A program made the translations under genes and the position numbers. The notes beneath the pieces were generated by a model. The model ran no database searches, was not told the DNA's origin, and was given only the letters and a program-made list of their open reading frames with translations. A stretch of DNA of 64,000 nt. Source: Aestuariivivens insulae. GTDB lineage: Bacteria > Bacteroidota > Bacteroidia > Flavobacteriales > Flavobacteriaceae. The DNA lies in contig NZ_JAKMCS010000001.1 of assembly GCF_022662195.1 (NCBI RefSeq), forward strand, positions 1 through 64,000, in the 5' to 3' direction. This document shows positions 1 to 8,893 of the stretch, piece by piece (within the stretch, counting starts at the first letter, position 1; each line of letters starts with the position of its first letter).

Positions 1-176
1 CTTAAAGCGGACACTTCATAGGCCGTTAATTTAAAGGCTTTAAAAAAGCTAATGTATTTGCTCACGGTATTGCGCGATATGCCTAGCTGTGTGCTTATCT
101 GCCGTTTACTGATGCCTTGGGAATGTAACTTGAATAAGGTTTTTACTTTTCGCATGTCTATTTGTTTGTTTGCCAT
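1..176 (-). CDS. istA: IstA-type IS21 transposase, N-terminal fragment (runs off the window)
   Basis: Reverse-strand reading from the ATG at 174-176 gives about 58 residues beginning MANKQIDMRKVKTLFKLHSQ. A helix-turn-helix follows (GISKRQISTQLGISRNTVSKY, residues about 21-41 by eye). This is the typical DNA-binding start of IS21 IstA transposases. The gene is open at the window edge, so the DDE catalytic core cannot be judged. It sits just inside the repeated IS terminus. The HTH and the terminal repeats support each other, so the family call is fairly secure. Confidence 0.82.
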   Translation of the reverse strand, partial: MANKQIDMRKVKTLFKLHSQGISKRQISTQLGISRNTVSKYISFFKAFKLTAYEVSAL

Positions 177-230
177 AATCTTTTCCTGTAAAAGAAAGAT
201 TATTTGTAAACTCAAATAGAAACGATTCTT

Positions 231-324
231 AGTGGCTCACTTTCGTCCGGCAAGCTATGCTCAATTTAGACCGGCAAGGGTGGCTCACTTTGCTCCGAAG
301 TTAGTGGTATACTTTGTCCGAATT
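231..324. repeat. IS21 terminal repeats
   Basis: Four related units lie in tandem: 231-254, 256-279, 280-300 and 304-324. Three share the core GTGG(C/T)(T/A)(C/T)ACTTT followed by a TCCG motif; the second unit is more diverged. Such spaced repeats at the tip are the transposase-binding sites of IS21 elements. The outermost unit supplies the last codons and the TAA stop (301-303) of the truncated host ORF. Confidence 0.75.
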
Positions 325-1233
325 TTGCAACATATCAAAGGAAATCTCCAAGATATAGCCGTTGCTTTCCAAAAGAATTCCGTTTTCTGGCACGATCATT
401 TCAAAGGACCATGCATAGTTGGGTACGTTTTCGGGTAGACCTTCAAATCTATTTTTCATCCATTGTCCGCCCCAGACACCTGGCTCAAACCAGGGCCTTA
501 CCCTAAAGTAACTTTGGGACATGGCGTTTAAAGTAGCACGCAGGGCTGAACCAGAGGTCCATGTGGGTTGATTAGGTCGCTGTTGGTCTACAATAATCTG
601 GATATCGGGCAACAGTCTTTTTTTTTCTTTATTGAGTACGACCCAATCGACAAAATAGAAATGTTTGTAGGCTTCTTTGGGAGGTTTATAACATGAGTGG
701 CCCAAATTACTGATGTTGTGGGAACGCATTCGGTATTGAAGTTCGTTCTTTGGCAAATCAAAATAGATTAAAAAACCTTCAATATTGCACTGGCTTGCCC
801 CAGTTCCATATACTAGTGTGATATCAACATCTGCGTTGATTTGTAAGTTTTCCAATTTTTCTAGGTCAAAATAATCACCTAGTAAGAGATCTGCCCTTTG
901 TCCAAAAATGGAGTCATAGTCACCTAAATAGGGTTGTACCATTTCTATTATCTCTTTTTCCTGCTTTAGGTAATCAACAATGTTGATCAAGTCGACGGAA
1001 AGTCCTTCTTTTCGAAGTTTGTTACTTATGGCATTGCTTACTTCATCCCAATCAACGCCAATATACCCATCTAGGATAACAATCCTGTTGGTGGATATTT
1101 CGTTGACCAAACTGCTGTAACCAGATTTTATATGGCCTTCTTTCAAAGGAAAGGTCGGATAGATATCATAACCCTCTATGGTATCTAGGTCTTTTTCAAG
1201 GGGTAATAGATGTTGTGATGTGTTTCTGGACAT
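301..1233 (-). pseudogene. Truncated two-domain mannose-6-phosphate isomerase-like gene
   Basis: About 310 residues remain. The first two thirds look like a nucleoside/uridine-kinase-like domain without a classical P-loop lysine (IVILDGYIGVDWDEV). The end has the WFEPGVWGGQWMKNRFEGLP stretch, which I associate with Bacteroidetes class I mannose-6-phosphate isomerase proteins of roughly 600 residues. The last nine codons (LQNSDKVYH) come from the IS21 tip, so the metal-binding cupin half is missing and the product should be inactive as an isomerase. I place the start at 1233 rather than the upstream ATG at 1293, because a TATATTTG promoter box (1267-1274) lies between them. Family assignment is from motif memory and is moderate; the truncation is seen directly. 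Confidence 0.6.
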
Positions 1234-1266
1234 TATGGATAAGGCTACTGTTATTATAAAGTAAAA

Positions 1267-1314
1267 CAAATATATGTACAAATGTACGTACATATCAAAA
1301 AAAAATTATATTTG
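1267..1314. promoter_or_regulatory. Divergent promoters around a TGTAC dyad
   Basis: Two Bacteroidetes-like -7 boxes face apart: TATATTTG on the minus strand at 1267-1274 and TATATTTG on the plus strand at 1307-1314. Between and overlapping them is an inverted repeat ATATGTAC (1272-1279) / GTACATAT (1288-1295), with a perfect 12-bp palindrome ATGTACGTACAT at 1282-1293. This suits a dimeric repressor, for example GntR type, controlling both the isomerase-like gene and the GH92 operon. The -33 boxes are weak. Confidence 0.5.
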
Positions 1315-1446
1315 TTGTTCATGGATAAAATCAATAATAATTTAAGATATTGATTTATAAGTATTTATGTTATTTTCCCTGTTTTTTTGGGATATAGTTC
1401 TGGTTTTAATGTGAAGTTGAAAATCGCTTTCGAAACCATTTTTAAA

Positions 1447-4194
1447 ATGAAAATAATTATTGTATCGATGAATATCACTAAACTTTATGTTACTTTTTAC
1501 GTCTTTCTATTTGTTTATTCGATTGGATTTGCCGGTCCGTTGAGTATTGCGTCCTCGGCAACTGTAACTTCCTCCTCCGACCAGAGTAACAAGTTTCATC
1601 ACAATAACATCAACGATGGCATTATGTCAGTTCATGGTAAGGGAAATTGGATGGCTGCCGATAAAAATGGTTGGATTAAGCTATCATGGGATAAGAAGCA
1701 GTCGGTGGATAAAATTGTTATCTATAACTATCCAACGGAGATGGGTCGTGTTCTTAGCGGGACTCTTGAGTTTAGTGATGGGAGTAGCATTAAAGTGAAT
1801 ATGCCTATGGATGGTACTGCCCATGCCATCTCGTTTAAATCAAAGGATACAAAATTTGTCCGTTTTGTGGTCGGCGATAGTATAGGTTCCCGAGCAGGGC
1901 TATCTGAAATTGAAGTCTTTCCTTCCTATCATCAATATATGGAAGTGGTGGATTGGGTCGACCCCTATATTGAAACCAATAGAGGTCGGTTCTTCCTTTT
2001 TATAACGGGACAACGACCCTATGGATTGGTCAGTGCCGCACCCATGACCAAAAATTGGAACAATAGTGGAGGTGGCTATGCCTATTTTTCAGATGAGATA
2101 TTGGGTTTTCCCCAGATACATGCATGGACCTTATCTGGATTGAACCTAATGCCAACTTTGGAAGATGTAGATCCTACCTTGGGAGAAGATGCCTGGAAAT
2201 CAAAGTTCAAACATGATGATGAAATTGTCAGACCTGGCTACCATCGTGTTTTTTTACCGGATAGTAAGGTTTGGGTAGAGCAAACCGCAACCGAAAGAGT
2301 GAGTTTTTATAAGTTTCGATGGACCCAAGATGCTAAGGCACAATTACTTTTATCGCTCCATGGTCTTTTGGGCAATAGTAAAATGACCAATGCAACTGTG
2401 GAAAAGGTCACTGATTATGAATATGAAGGTTCCGTGAGTTCAGTCGAACGCGCCTATAACGTCGGTCCCAAGGATGTCAAAATTTATTTTATTGTACAAG
2501 TGGATAAAAAATGGGACGCTTTTAATGGGTGGAACGATTATGAAAGATTCAAGCAAGTCAAAACACTTCAGGGTGATAGTCTTGGGGTATCTCTGGCCTA
2601 TAAGGTGAAGGCGGGTGAAGAGGTACAAATGAAAATTGGGCTTTCTTATACAAGTATAGAGAACGCTAGGAAGAATTTATTGGTAGAATGTGACACATGG
2701 GATTTCGAATCGGTAAGACGTGAAAGTAGGAGTATTTGGAACGATTGGCTGGAAAAAATCAAGATAGATGGAGGAACTTCGTCTCAACGTACTAAGTTTT
2801 ACACCGACTTATGGCACGTACTTTTAGGTCGTCATCGTATAAATGATGTAAATGGTGATTATCCTGACAGGACCACTGGTCAAAAATCAAATACAGGTAA
2901 CTTGACCGATGGTTTTATGACCGATGCCAACTTTTTAATCAAAAACCCTGGTAAAGACAATGAAGGGCGACCACTTCATAATATGTATAATTCTGATGCT
3001 TTTTGGCTTACCCAATGGAATTTAAATACACTTTGGGGTTTGGCATGGCCTGAAATTCAAGATGATATGGCAGCTTCAATGGTCGCATATTCGAACAATG
3101 GTGGTTTGTTGCCCAGAGGGCCATCGGGTGGCGGGTACTCTTTTATTATGACGGGATGTCCCGCTACAAATCTGGTGGTCAGCACTTTTATGAAGGGTAT
3201 CCTTACCAAAACAGATGCCGAAAATGCATTTGAGCAGATAAAAAAGAACCACTTTCCAGGAGGTATGATGGGTGGTGGTGATTTCTTTGCCAAGGACTTG
3301 GAGTTCTATGATAAAAATGGGTGGTGGCCCAATAACGCAGGTATTAATATTGAGGCTGCATTTCAAGATTGGGGGGCAGCCCAAATGGCTAAAAAATTGG
3401 GTAAAATGGAGGATTACCATTATTTTCTAAAGCGTTCCGAATCGTGGAAAAACTGTTTTGAACCCAATAAAAAATTACTGTTCCCCAAAGACCGTGATGG
3501 TAATTTTAGCACGACCGATCCTTTGGAGAATTGGGGTTATGTTGAAGCCAATGCATGGCAAGCTACTTGGGGTATATCCCATGATATAAAAGGGCTTTCA
3601 AAATTGATGGGAGGAGATGATGTGTTGATTGAAAAGCTCAATTATGCTTTTGAACAAGAGGTGGAAAATAATTTTGTGCACAGTTATGGGTCTGGTCATA
3701 TCAGTTATGCCAACCAACCGGGATGCTCCAATGCACACGTCTTCAGCTATGCCAATGCACCATGGCTTACGCAATATTGGGTACGACAAGTAAATGAAAA
3801 AGCTTATGGAGGGACAACACCCGACCTAGGTTGGGGAGGGCATGATGAAGACCAAGGACAGATGGGTGGGGTAAGCGCGTTGATGTCAATTGGATTGTTC
3901 AATATTGTTGGTACAGAATCACAACGACCTTATTATGAGATTACGGCTCCAGTATTTGATGAGATAACCATTACACTGGATAAAAAGTATTATCAGGGGG
4001 ATGAGTTCGTAATTAAAACCTATAATAATTCAAAAACCAATTGCTATATACAAAAGGTGAAATTGAACGGAGAAGTTTTGGACAACTTTTGGTTTTACCA
4101 TGAGGATTTTGCGAATGGTGGTCATCTGGAGATTTGGTTGGGGGATAAACCAAACAAAAACTGGGGCATTGAGGAGGCCCCACCCGTAGATTAA
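1447..4194 (+). CDS. GH92 alpha-mannosidase with N-terminal discoidin-like domain
   Basis: Secreted exo-alpha-mannosidase of glycoside hydrolase family 92, a Ca2+-dependent inverting family. The ORF is open from a TTG at 1387, but the ATG at 1447 (or 1468) fits a signal peptide ending near YSIGFAG. A beta-sandwich of about 140 residues follows, resembling F5/8 type C domains. The GH92 module begins at WVDPYIETNRG and runs to the C-terminus, with the family's late acidic motif as GGHDEDQGQMGGVSALMSIG about 110 residues from the end. Most family members read GNEDxGxMSAWY here, so this is a divergent branch. It is the first gene of a three-gene cluster. Linkage specificity cannot be read from sequence. 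Confidence 0.82.
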   Translation: MKIIIVSMNITKLYVTFYVFLFVYSIGFAGPLSIASSATVTSSSDQSNKFHHNNINDGIMSVHGKGNWMAADKNGWIKLSWDKKQSVDKIVIYNYPTEMGRVLSGTLEFSDGSSIKVNMPMDGTAHAISFKSKDTKFVRFVVGDSIGSRAGLSEIEVFPSYHQYMEVVDWVDPYIETNRGRFFLFITGQRPYGLVSAAPMTKNWNNSGGGYAYFSDEILGFPQIHAWTLSGLNLMPTLEDVDPTLGEDAWKSKFKHDDEIVRPGYHRVFLPDSKVWVEQTATERVSFYKFRWTQDAKAQLLLSLHGLLGNSKMTNATVEKVTDYEYEGSVSSVERAYNVGPKDVKIYFIVQVDKKWDAFNGWNDYERFKQVKTLQGDSLGVSLAYKVKAGEEVQMKIGLSYTSIENARKNLLVECDTWDFESVRRESRSIWNDWLEKIKIDGGTSSQRTKFYTDLWHVLLGRHRINDVNGDYPDRTTGQKSNTGNLTDGFMTDANFLIKNPGKDNEGRPLHNMYNSDAFWLTQWNLNTLWGLAWPEIQDDMAASMVAYSNNGGLLPRGPSGGGYSFIMTGCPATNLVVSTFMKGILTKTDAENAFEQIKKNHFPGGMMGGGDFFAKDLEFYDKNGWWPNNAGINIEAAFQDWGAAQMAKKLGKMEDYHYFLKRSESWKNCFEPNKKLLFPKDRDGNFSTTDPLENWGYVEANAWQATWGISHDIKGLSKLMGGDDVLIEKLNYAFEQEVENNFVHSYGSGHISYANQPGCSNAHVFSYANAPWLTQYWVRQVNEKAYGGTTPDLGWGGHDEDQGQMGGVSALMSIGLFNIVGTESQRPYYEITAPVFDEITITLDKKYYQGDEFVIKTYNNSKTNCYIQKVKLNGEVLDNFWFYHEDFANGGHLEIWLGDKPNKNWGIEEAPPVD

Positions 4195-4285
4195 TGGAAT
4201 TTTGAATAGGAACAGGAACGAAAGATAAGTCGTATTAGAGATGCAACACATGGATTATTCCAATCAAATCAGGTCAGTAGTATTT

Positions 4286-5515
4286 ATGAAGAACAGAAAA
4301 AGGAACATACAATTGATTTTCGCTATGCTGTTTTTGATATTTTTCGATCTCAGTGAATTGAGTGGTCAACTTCACAAAGGAAAAAATAAAAGTGAAACTA
4401 CTAGCAATATCGCTGCAGGATCCGAAGCATGGGATATGCTTTTTGTTAGAAACGAGGGTTGGTTTGGTGGAGATGGAATTTTTGGTATCCCTTTGGATGG
4501 AAAAGAATTTTTGCCCGCTTCAGATGATACGGTCACCCTATTCACTTTTGGGGATACCATGGTTGGCACTCATGATGGCAAGAAATTGGCAAATGCAGAT
4601 TATAGGATGATCAATAACTCTATTGGACTTTTAAAAGGCGGTCAGTCCAATAGCCATCAAATTTCATTTCATTATAATCTTGATGACCATGGTGGCCCCA
4701 AATCCCTTTTTATTCCCAAAACAGAACATTCTAAAGAAGGAGATTATTACTGGCTGGGTGATGGATTTGTGAACAATGAGGGGGATGGGAACCTGTATAT
4801 CTTTGCTTATCCAATTCAACCAAAGGACACTACTGGAATTGGCGGGTTTGGTTTTGAGCAGATAGGGGTGCATATTTTAAAAGTACCCCTTGAAGGAGAT
4901 GTTCCAAACTTTGATAAAACAGAGCAAATTGAGACGCCACATTTCAATATCGAAAACCAGACCTCTTTTGGCAGTGCTATCTATGTGAATACAAAGTCGG
5001 CAGGAGCCCCCGACCCAGATGGATATATATACATCTACGGGGTTTCCAACCAAAACGAGCGAAAGGGTCTTTTAGTGGCAAGGGTGCTTTCGTCTGATTT
5101 TCTTTACTTTGACAAATGGCGTTTTTGGGATGGCCATCAGTGGTTGCCCCATGTAAAGGATGCAGCATTTATCACTTGGGATGTCTCCAATGAAATGAGC
5201 GTCTCACCACTACCCAATGGTAAGATTCTATTGGTCTATCAATATTTTACGATGAGTGATGAGGTTTCCACTCAAATAGGAACATCTTTGAAAGGTCCCT
5301 TCAATGAAAGAAAGACCATTTATCATGTTCCCAAGGAAACCTGGAGAGAACACTATTTTCCCTATAATTCCAAGGCGTACCCGCATCTATCAACACAAGA
5401 TTCCATCTTGATCAGCTATAATGTCAATTCCTTTGATTTTTTCAATGATATCTTAAACGATCCAAATTTATACAGACCCAGGTTTATTAATGTAGCGGTT
5501 AGGGATGTGGAATAA
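4286..5515 (+). CDS. Secreted DUF5005-like beta-propeller protein
   Basis: About 410 residues after choosing the ATG at 4286, which gives a clean signal peptide (MKNRKRNIQLIFAMLFLIFF, then cleavage near SGQ). The start of the mature domain has GWFGGDGIFGIPLDG followed by FGDTMVG. This resembles DUF5005/DUF4185-type five-bladed propellers, which are related to furanosidase folds. Later strands carry repeated aromatic-rich motifs (YWLGDGF, FRFW-like, HYFPYNSKAYPH). It lies 91 bp after GH92 and overlaps or abuts the lectin gene, so it probably acts on the same glycan outside the cytoplasm. No catalytic assignment can be made from sequence alone. Confidence 0.6.
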   Translation: MKNRKRNIQLIFAMLFLIFFDLSELSGQLHKGKNKSETTSNIAAGSEAWDMLFVRNEGWFGGDGIFGIPLDGKEFLPASDDTVTLFTFGDTMVGTHDGKKLANADYRMINNSIGLLKGGQSNSHQISFHYNLDDHGGPKSLFIPKTEHSKEGDYYWLGDGFVNNEGDGNLYIFAYPIQPKDTTGIGGFGFEQIGVHILKVPLEGDVPNFDKTEQIETPHFNIENQTSFGSAIYVNTKSAGAPDPDGYIYIYGVSNQNERKGLLVARVLSSDFLYFDKWRFWDGHQWLPHVKDAAFITWDVSNEMSVSPLPNGKILLVYQYFTMSDEVSTQIGTSLKGPFNERKTIYHVPKETWREHYFPYNSKAYPHLSTQDSILISYNVNSFDFFNDILNDPNLYRPRFINVAVRDVE

Positions 5516-5540
5516 TCAAAAAGCCTTGTATACGTTTCAC

Positions 5541-7400
5541 ATGGCCTTTCATAACGTCGAATCTGAGGTTAGGGGACATTTTACGGGTATTGTCGTTATC
5601 TTTCTATTGCTATCCACGATTTTGAATCCAGTAAGTCTTAATGCTCAACTACAGTCAAATTTGATTGGCGATGCCTCTGATATAGGGAATAATTGCTTTT
5701 TGATAACAGTTGATAATTTCAATCAAAGAGGGGGTGTTTGGTATAACAACCCCATAGATTTTTCAAATGACTTTATCATTTCGTTTCAGGGCAATTTTGG
5801 AAATAAAGATACTAACGGGGCTGATGGAATGGCGTTGGTATTCAAGGGTAATCCCATTCCGGAACTTGGCAATGCGGGTGCCGGTATTGGTTACCAGGGA
5901 ATTTCTCCCTCTCTGGCCGTTGAATTTGACACATGGCAAAACGAGATATTTGGTGATCCCATTTGGGATCATCTGGCTGTTGTTGGTAACGGTGTTCCAG
6001 ACCATAACAGTATAAACAATTTGGCAGGGCCCGTACAGGCGAGTGCTACATCGGAAGATGTAGAGGATGGTCTTGTTCATGAAATAAAGATTGAATGGAG
6101 TGCTACTAGCACTATATTTCGTGTTTACTTCGACTGTGAAGTCAGGATTGAATTAAATCTTGATATAATGAACCGTATTTTTTCAGGGGATAATTCAGTG
6201 TATTTTGGGTTTGTGGCTTCCACCGGAAGCTTTGCAAACCTACATCAGGTATGTTTTAACAGTGTTTCTTTTGTGGATGACCTAAAGTTGAAGGATGAGG
6301 TGATATGTGCCGGAGACTCCATAGGAATTGATGCAACAATCGCTAGTGGTGTCTCCTACAATTGGTCTCCTATTGAGGGTGTTAGTGATCCAACGGTGGC
6401 CAATCCAGTTTTTTCACCAATGGTTTCAACGGATTATACCGTTATCATTGCAGATGTGTGCGGTGATGTTACAGAAGAGAAGGTAAGAATTTCAGTCAAT
6501 CCGATTGAGTCGACCTTTTTTGACCCCATAGATCCAATATGTGAGGGTGATACTTCCTTTGAATTGCCCATGACCTCTTTGAATGGTATCGAAGGGGTTT
6601 GGACACCTACATTTGATAATACCTTGACCCAGACCTACACTTTTTTGCCCACTTCAAATCCCTGTGCCGAACAGGTCAGTATTGAGGTTGAAGTAATCCC
6701 TTTGGTAAAACCGACTTTTACCCAGATTGAAACTATTTGCGCAGGAGATAGTTTACCCATACTGCCAAATACATCCAGAAATGGTATAGTGGGCACTTGG
6801 AGCCCCGCTCCCAACAGTTTACAGACCACAACCTATGCTTTTACACCAGAGGCAGGACAATGCGTTGCTACAGCAATTATGACCATAGAAGTCCTACCGA
6901 TCAGGACCCTTTCTTTAGAGGCAGTGGTGATTTCAGATTTTTTTGATGACAATCAAAAAGTGCTGGCGGTTGTGGAAGGGGGGACTGGCGACTATGAATA
7001 TCAACTGGATGACGGTCCGTGGCAACTTGAGGCTGTCTTTGAACATATTGAAGGATGTGGACCGCATATGCTACGAGCTAGGGAAACATCGGGTTGCAGC
7101 AATGAGGTAGTTGACGAATTTTTGGTTCTTGAATTCCCGAAATTCTTTACCCCTAATGGGGATGGCACTAATGATTTCTGGAATATTGTCTGTTTGAGGG
7201 AGCAAAAAACGGATGCCATCATTACTATTTTTGACAGGTATGGAAATCTATTGAAAACGATTGGGCCCAGTGCAATTGGTTGGAACGGTACTTATCAAGG
7301 GAGAAATCTGCCTTCATCGGATTATTGGTTCACCGTGAACTATTGCACCGAGTTTGGAAATCAAGGTACATTTTCATCACACTTTTCCCTTAAGAGATGA
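5541..7400 (+). CDS. L-type lectin protein with T9SS type B sorting domain
   Basis: Secreted or surface carbohydrate-binding protein. After a signal peptide ending near SLNAQ comes a ~210-residue legume-lectin-like sandwich (DGMALVFKGNP, LAVEFDTWQN, DHLAVVGNG). Three Ig-like/PKD-like repeats follow, each with a CAGDS or CEGD motif. The last ~85 residues match the T9SS type B sorting domain (FFTPNGDGTNDFWNI ... TIFDRYGNLLKTI ... WNGTYQGRNLPSSDYWF). The ORF can also start at 5505, which would overlap the upstream stop by 11 nt and suggest translational coupling. It likely anchors the cell to the glycan cut by GH92. The domain order is clear; the ligand is unknown. Confidence 0.8.
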   Translation: MAFHNVESEVRGHFTGIVVIFLLLSTILNPVSLNAQLQSNLIGDASDIGNNCFLITVDNFNQRGGVWYNNPIDFSNDFIISFQGNFGNKDTNGADGMALVFKGNPIPELGNAGAGIGYQGISPSLAVEFDTWQNEIFGDPIWDHLAVVGNGVPDHNSINNLAGPVQASATSEDVEDGLVHEIKIEWSATSTIFRVYFDCEVRIELNLDIMNRIFSGDNSVYFGFVASTGSFANLHQVCFNSVSFVDDLKLKDEVICAGDSIGIDATIASGVSYNWSPIEGVSDPTVANPVFSPMVSTDYTVIIADVCGDVTEEKVRISVNPIESTFFDPIDPICEGDTSFELPMTSLNGIEGVWTPTFDNTLTQTYTFLPTSNPCAEQVSIEVEVIPLVKPTFTQIETICAGDSLPILPNTSRNGIVGTWSPAPNSLQTTTYAFTPEAGQCVATAIMTIEVLPIRTLSLEAVVISDFFDDNQKVLAVVEGGTGDYEYQLDDGPWQLEAVFEHIEGCGPHMLRARETSGCSNEVVDEFLVLEFPKFFTPNGDGTNDFWNIVCLREQKTDAIITIFDRYGNLLKTIGPSAIGWNGTYQGRNLPSSDYWFTVNYCTEFGNQGTFSSHFSLKR

Positions 7401-7582
7401 AAATCTGCCCACCAAATTGCCATTCAAGTAGATTTGTGAATACAACTATGTTCAAGTTTAAATTACAATACCATTATAATATAAGACAAACTGTTGATGG
7501 GATTCTGGAGCACGAGTGTCATTAGTGGCACAAAATATCAGTATTCTCAGAATTTAATGTCTTGATACAAGCTTTTTAAAGG

Positions 7583-7599
7583 GATAAGAATAACTTATC
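7583..7599. terminator. Possible terminator between convergent genes
   Basis: GATAAG (7583-7588) pairs with CTTATC (7594-7599) and is followed by TTTTT on the plus strand. It sits between the convergent lectin and enolase genes and overlaps the enolase stop codon. The stem is only 6 bp, so the call is weak. Confidence 0.35.
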
Positions 7600-8881
7600 T
7601 TTTTAAAATACGATCATAAATTCCACTCCCGATAAAAGTTGATTTACCCTTCAATTGGCGTTTTATTCTAAGGATTTCGTTCCACTTGACCATTCGTTCA
7701 CTCCGTGAAAATGACCCTACTTTTAATTGTCCGGCATTTGTTCCCACTGCTAAATGAGATATGAAAGCATCTTCGGTTTCACCGGACCTTGCCGATATTA
7801 CGGGAAGCCAACCCGCATTTTGTGTAAGTCGTATGGCCTCCATGGTTTCGGTAACGGTACCTATCTGATTCAATTTAATTAGTACGGCATTGGCCAACCC
7901 TTGATCAATACCTACTTGTATACGATTTTTATTAGTTGTAAATAGGTCGTCTCCAATGATTTGTAATTTATCGCCAAATTCAGCCGTAAATCGTTTCCAA
8001 TTAGTGACATCTGTATCAGCAAATGGGTCTTCAATTGAAATTATGGGATATTTTTCACACCAAGATTTCAATAATGCATAGAACTGATCTGGGGTAAAAC
8101 TTTTATGATCCAAGGGTAAATGATACTTGTCTTCTCTATAAAGGTCACTTGCGGCAATGTCCAATGATATCGAAACATCTTTACCAGGGATATATCCAGC
8201 TCTTTCGGTAGCGTCCAAAAACACTTGAAAAGGCTCTTCATTGGACGTGTAATTAGGCCACCATCCTCCTTCATCTGCAACACCTACACATTTCCCCCTT
8301 TCTTTCATTATTTCTCCTGCACTATGGTAGATATTATGAATAATTTCAAGACTTTCTTCGTAGCTCTTGGCTCCAATGGCAATAGCCAGAAAGTCCTGAA
8401 TATCGTTGGACCAACCCGCATGCGCACCACCACCGAGTATTTGAATTTCATTGAGTGGCAGCAAATTTCCTGTTCCTGAGCCCAAATATTCATACAAGGG
8501 GACATCCTTCGTTTCAGCGGCGGCACTTGCCACCGCCATAGAAGTTCCCAATATTGCATTGGCACCAAGTCTTGACTTATTTTTGGTTCCATCCAGTTTT
8601 ATCATGGTTTGGTCGATATCTTCTTGATCAAAAACAGATTTTCCTGCCAAGGCACCCGATATTTCTGTTTTTACATTGAGAATAGCCTTTCCAACTGACT
8701 TTCCCTTGAACCTTGTTTCATCTCCATCCCGGAGTTCATGCGCCTCAAACTGTCCTGTTGAAGCTCCAGAGGGCACCATTCCCTGTCCCTTAATCCCGTT
8801 GCTCAGGGTTACCTCTACCTCAAGGGTTGGATATCCTCTGGAATCATAAATTTGAAAAGCATCTATATCTGTTATTTTCAT
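7595..8881 (-). CDS. Divergent enolase-family protein (active-site His replaced)
   Basis: 428 residues, normal enolase length, aligning end to end with phosphopyruvate hydratase. Retained: the PSGASTG loop (37-43), H154 (GGAHA), E204 (VADEGG), metal ligands D241, E284 and D311, K336 and K387. Two positions are abnormal. The usual SHRSGETED reads SARSGETED, so the active-site His is Ala364. The usual QEF Glu is Asp163 (IQDF). The NGGSHAD and VDFQEF regions are also altered. It is the last gene of a catabolic operon, 12 bp after a kinase, whereas housekeeping eno is normally elsewhere. I infer a specialised role: 2-phosphoglycerate to PEP with altered kinetics, or a related 2-phospho-aldonate as substrate. 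Confidence 0.85.
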   Translation of the reverse strand: MKITDIDAFQIYDSRGYPTLEVEVTLSNGIKGQGMVPSGASTGQFEAHELRDGDETRFKGKSVGKAILNVKTEISGALAGKSVFDQEDIDQTMIKLDGTKNKSRLGANAILGTSMAVASAAAETKDVPLYEYLGSGTGNLLPLNEIQILGGGAHAGWSNDIQDFLAIAIGAKSYEESLEIIHNIYHSAGEIMKERGKCVGVADEGGWWPNYTSNEEPFQVFLDATERAGYIPGKDVSISLDIAASDLYREDKYHLPLDHKSFTPDQFYALLKSWCEKYPIISIEDPFADTDVTNWKRFTAEFGDKLQIIGDDLFTTNKNRIQVGIDQGLANAVLIKLNQIGTVTETMEAIRLTQNAGWLPVISARSGETEDAFISHLAVGTNAGQLKVGSFSRSERMVKWNEILRIKRQLKGKSTFIGSGIYDRILKR

Positions 8882-8893
8882 GTTTAAATTTAA

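Larger units (their letters stand above)
1..329 (-). mobile_element. IS21-family insertion sequence, one end only
   Basis: The left edge of the window holds one terminus of an IS21-type element: the start of the istA transposase gene, then a non-coding tip with about four imperfect ~21-bp repeats (231-324), the usual multiple transposase-binding sites of this family. The outer boundary is inferred at the CA dinucleotide at 328-329, because IS21 elements end in CA and the host gene stops matching its family there. The rest of the element, including istB and the other end, lies outside the window. The insertion has removed the 3' part of the neighbouring isomerase-like gene. Confidence 0.75.

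Noticed and set aside
232-438. 68-codon frame across the IS21 tip
   Set aside because: Made of IS terminal repeats and the antisense of the truncated isomerase-like gene.
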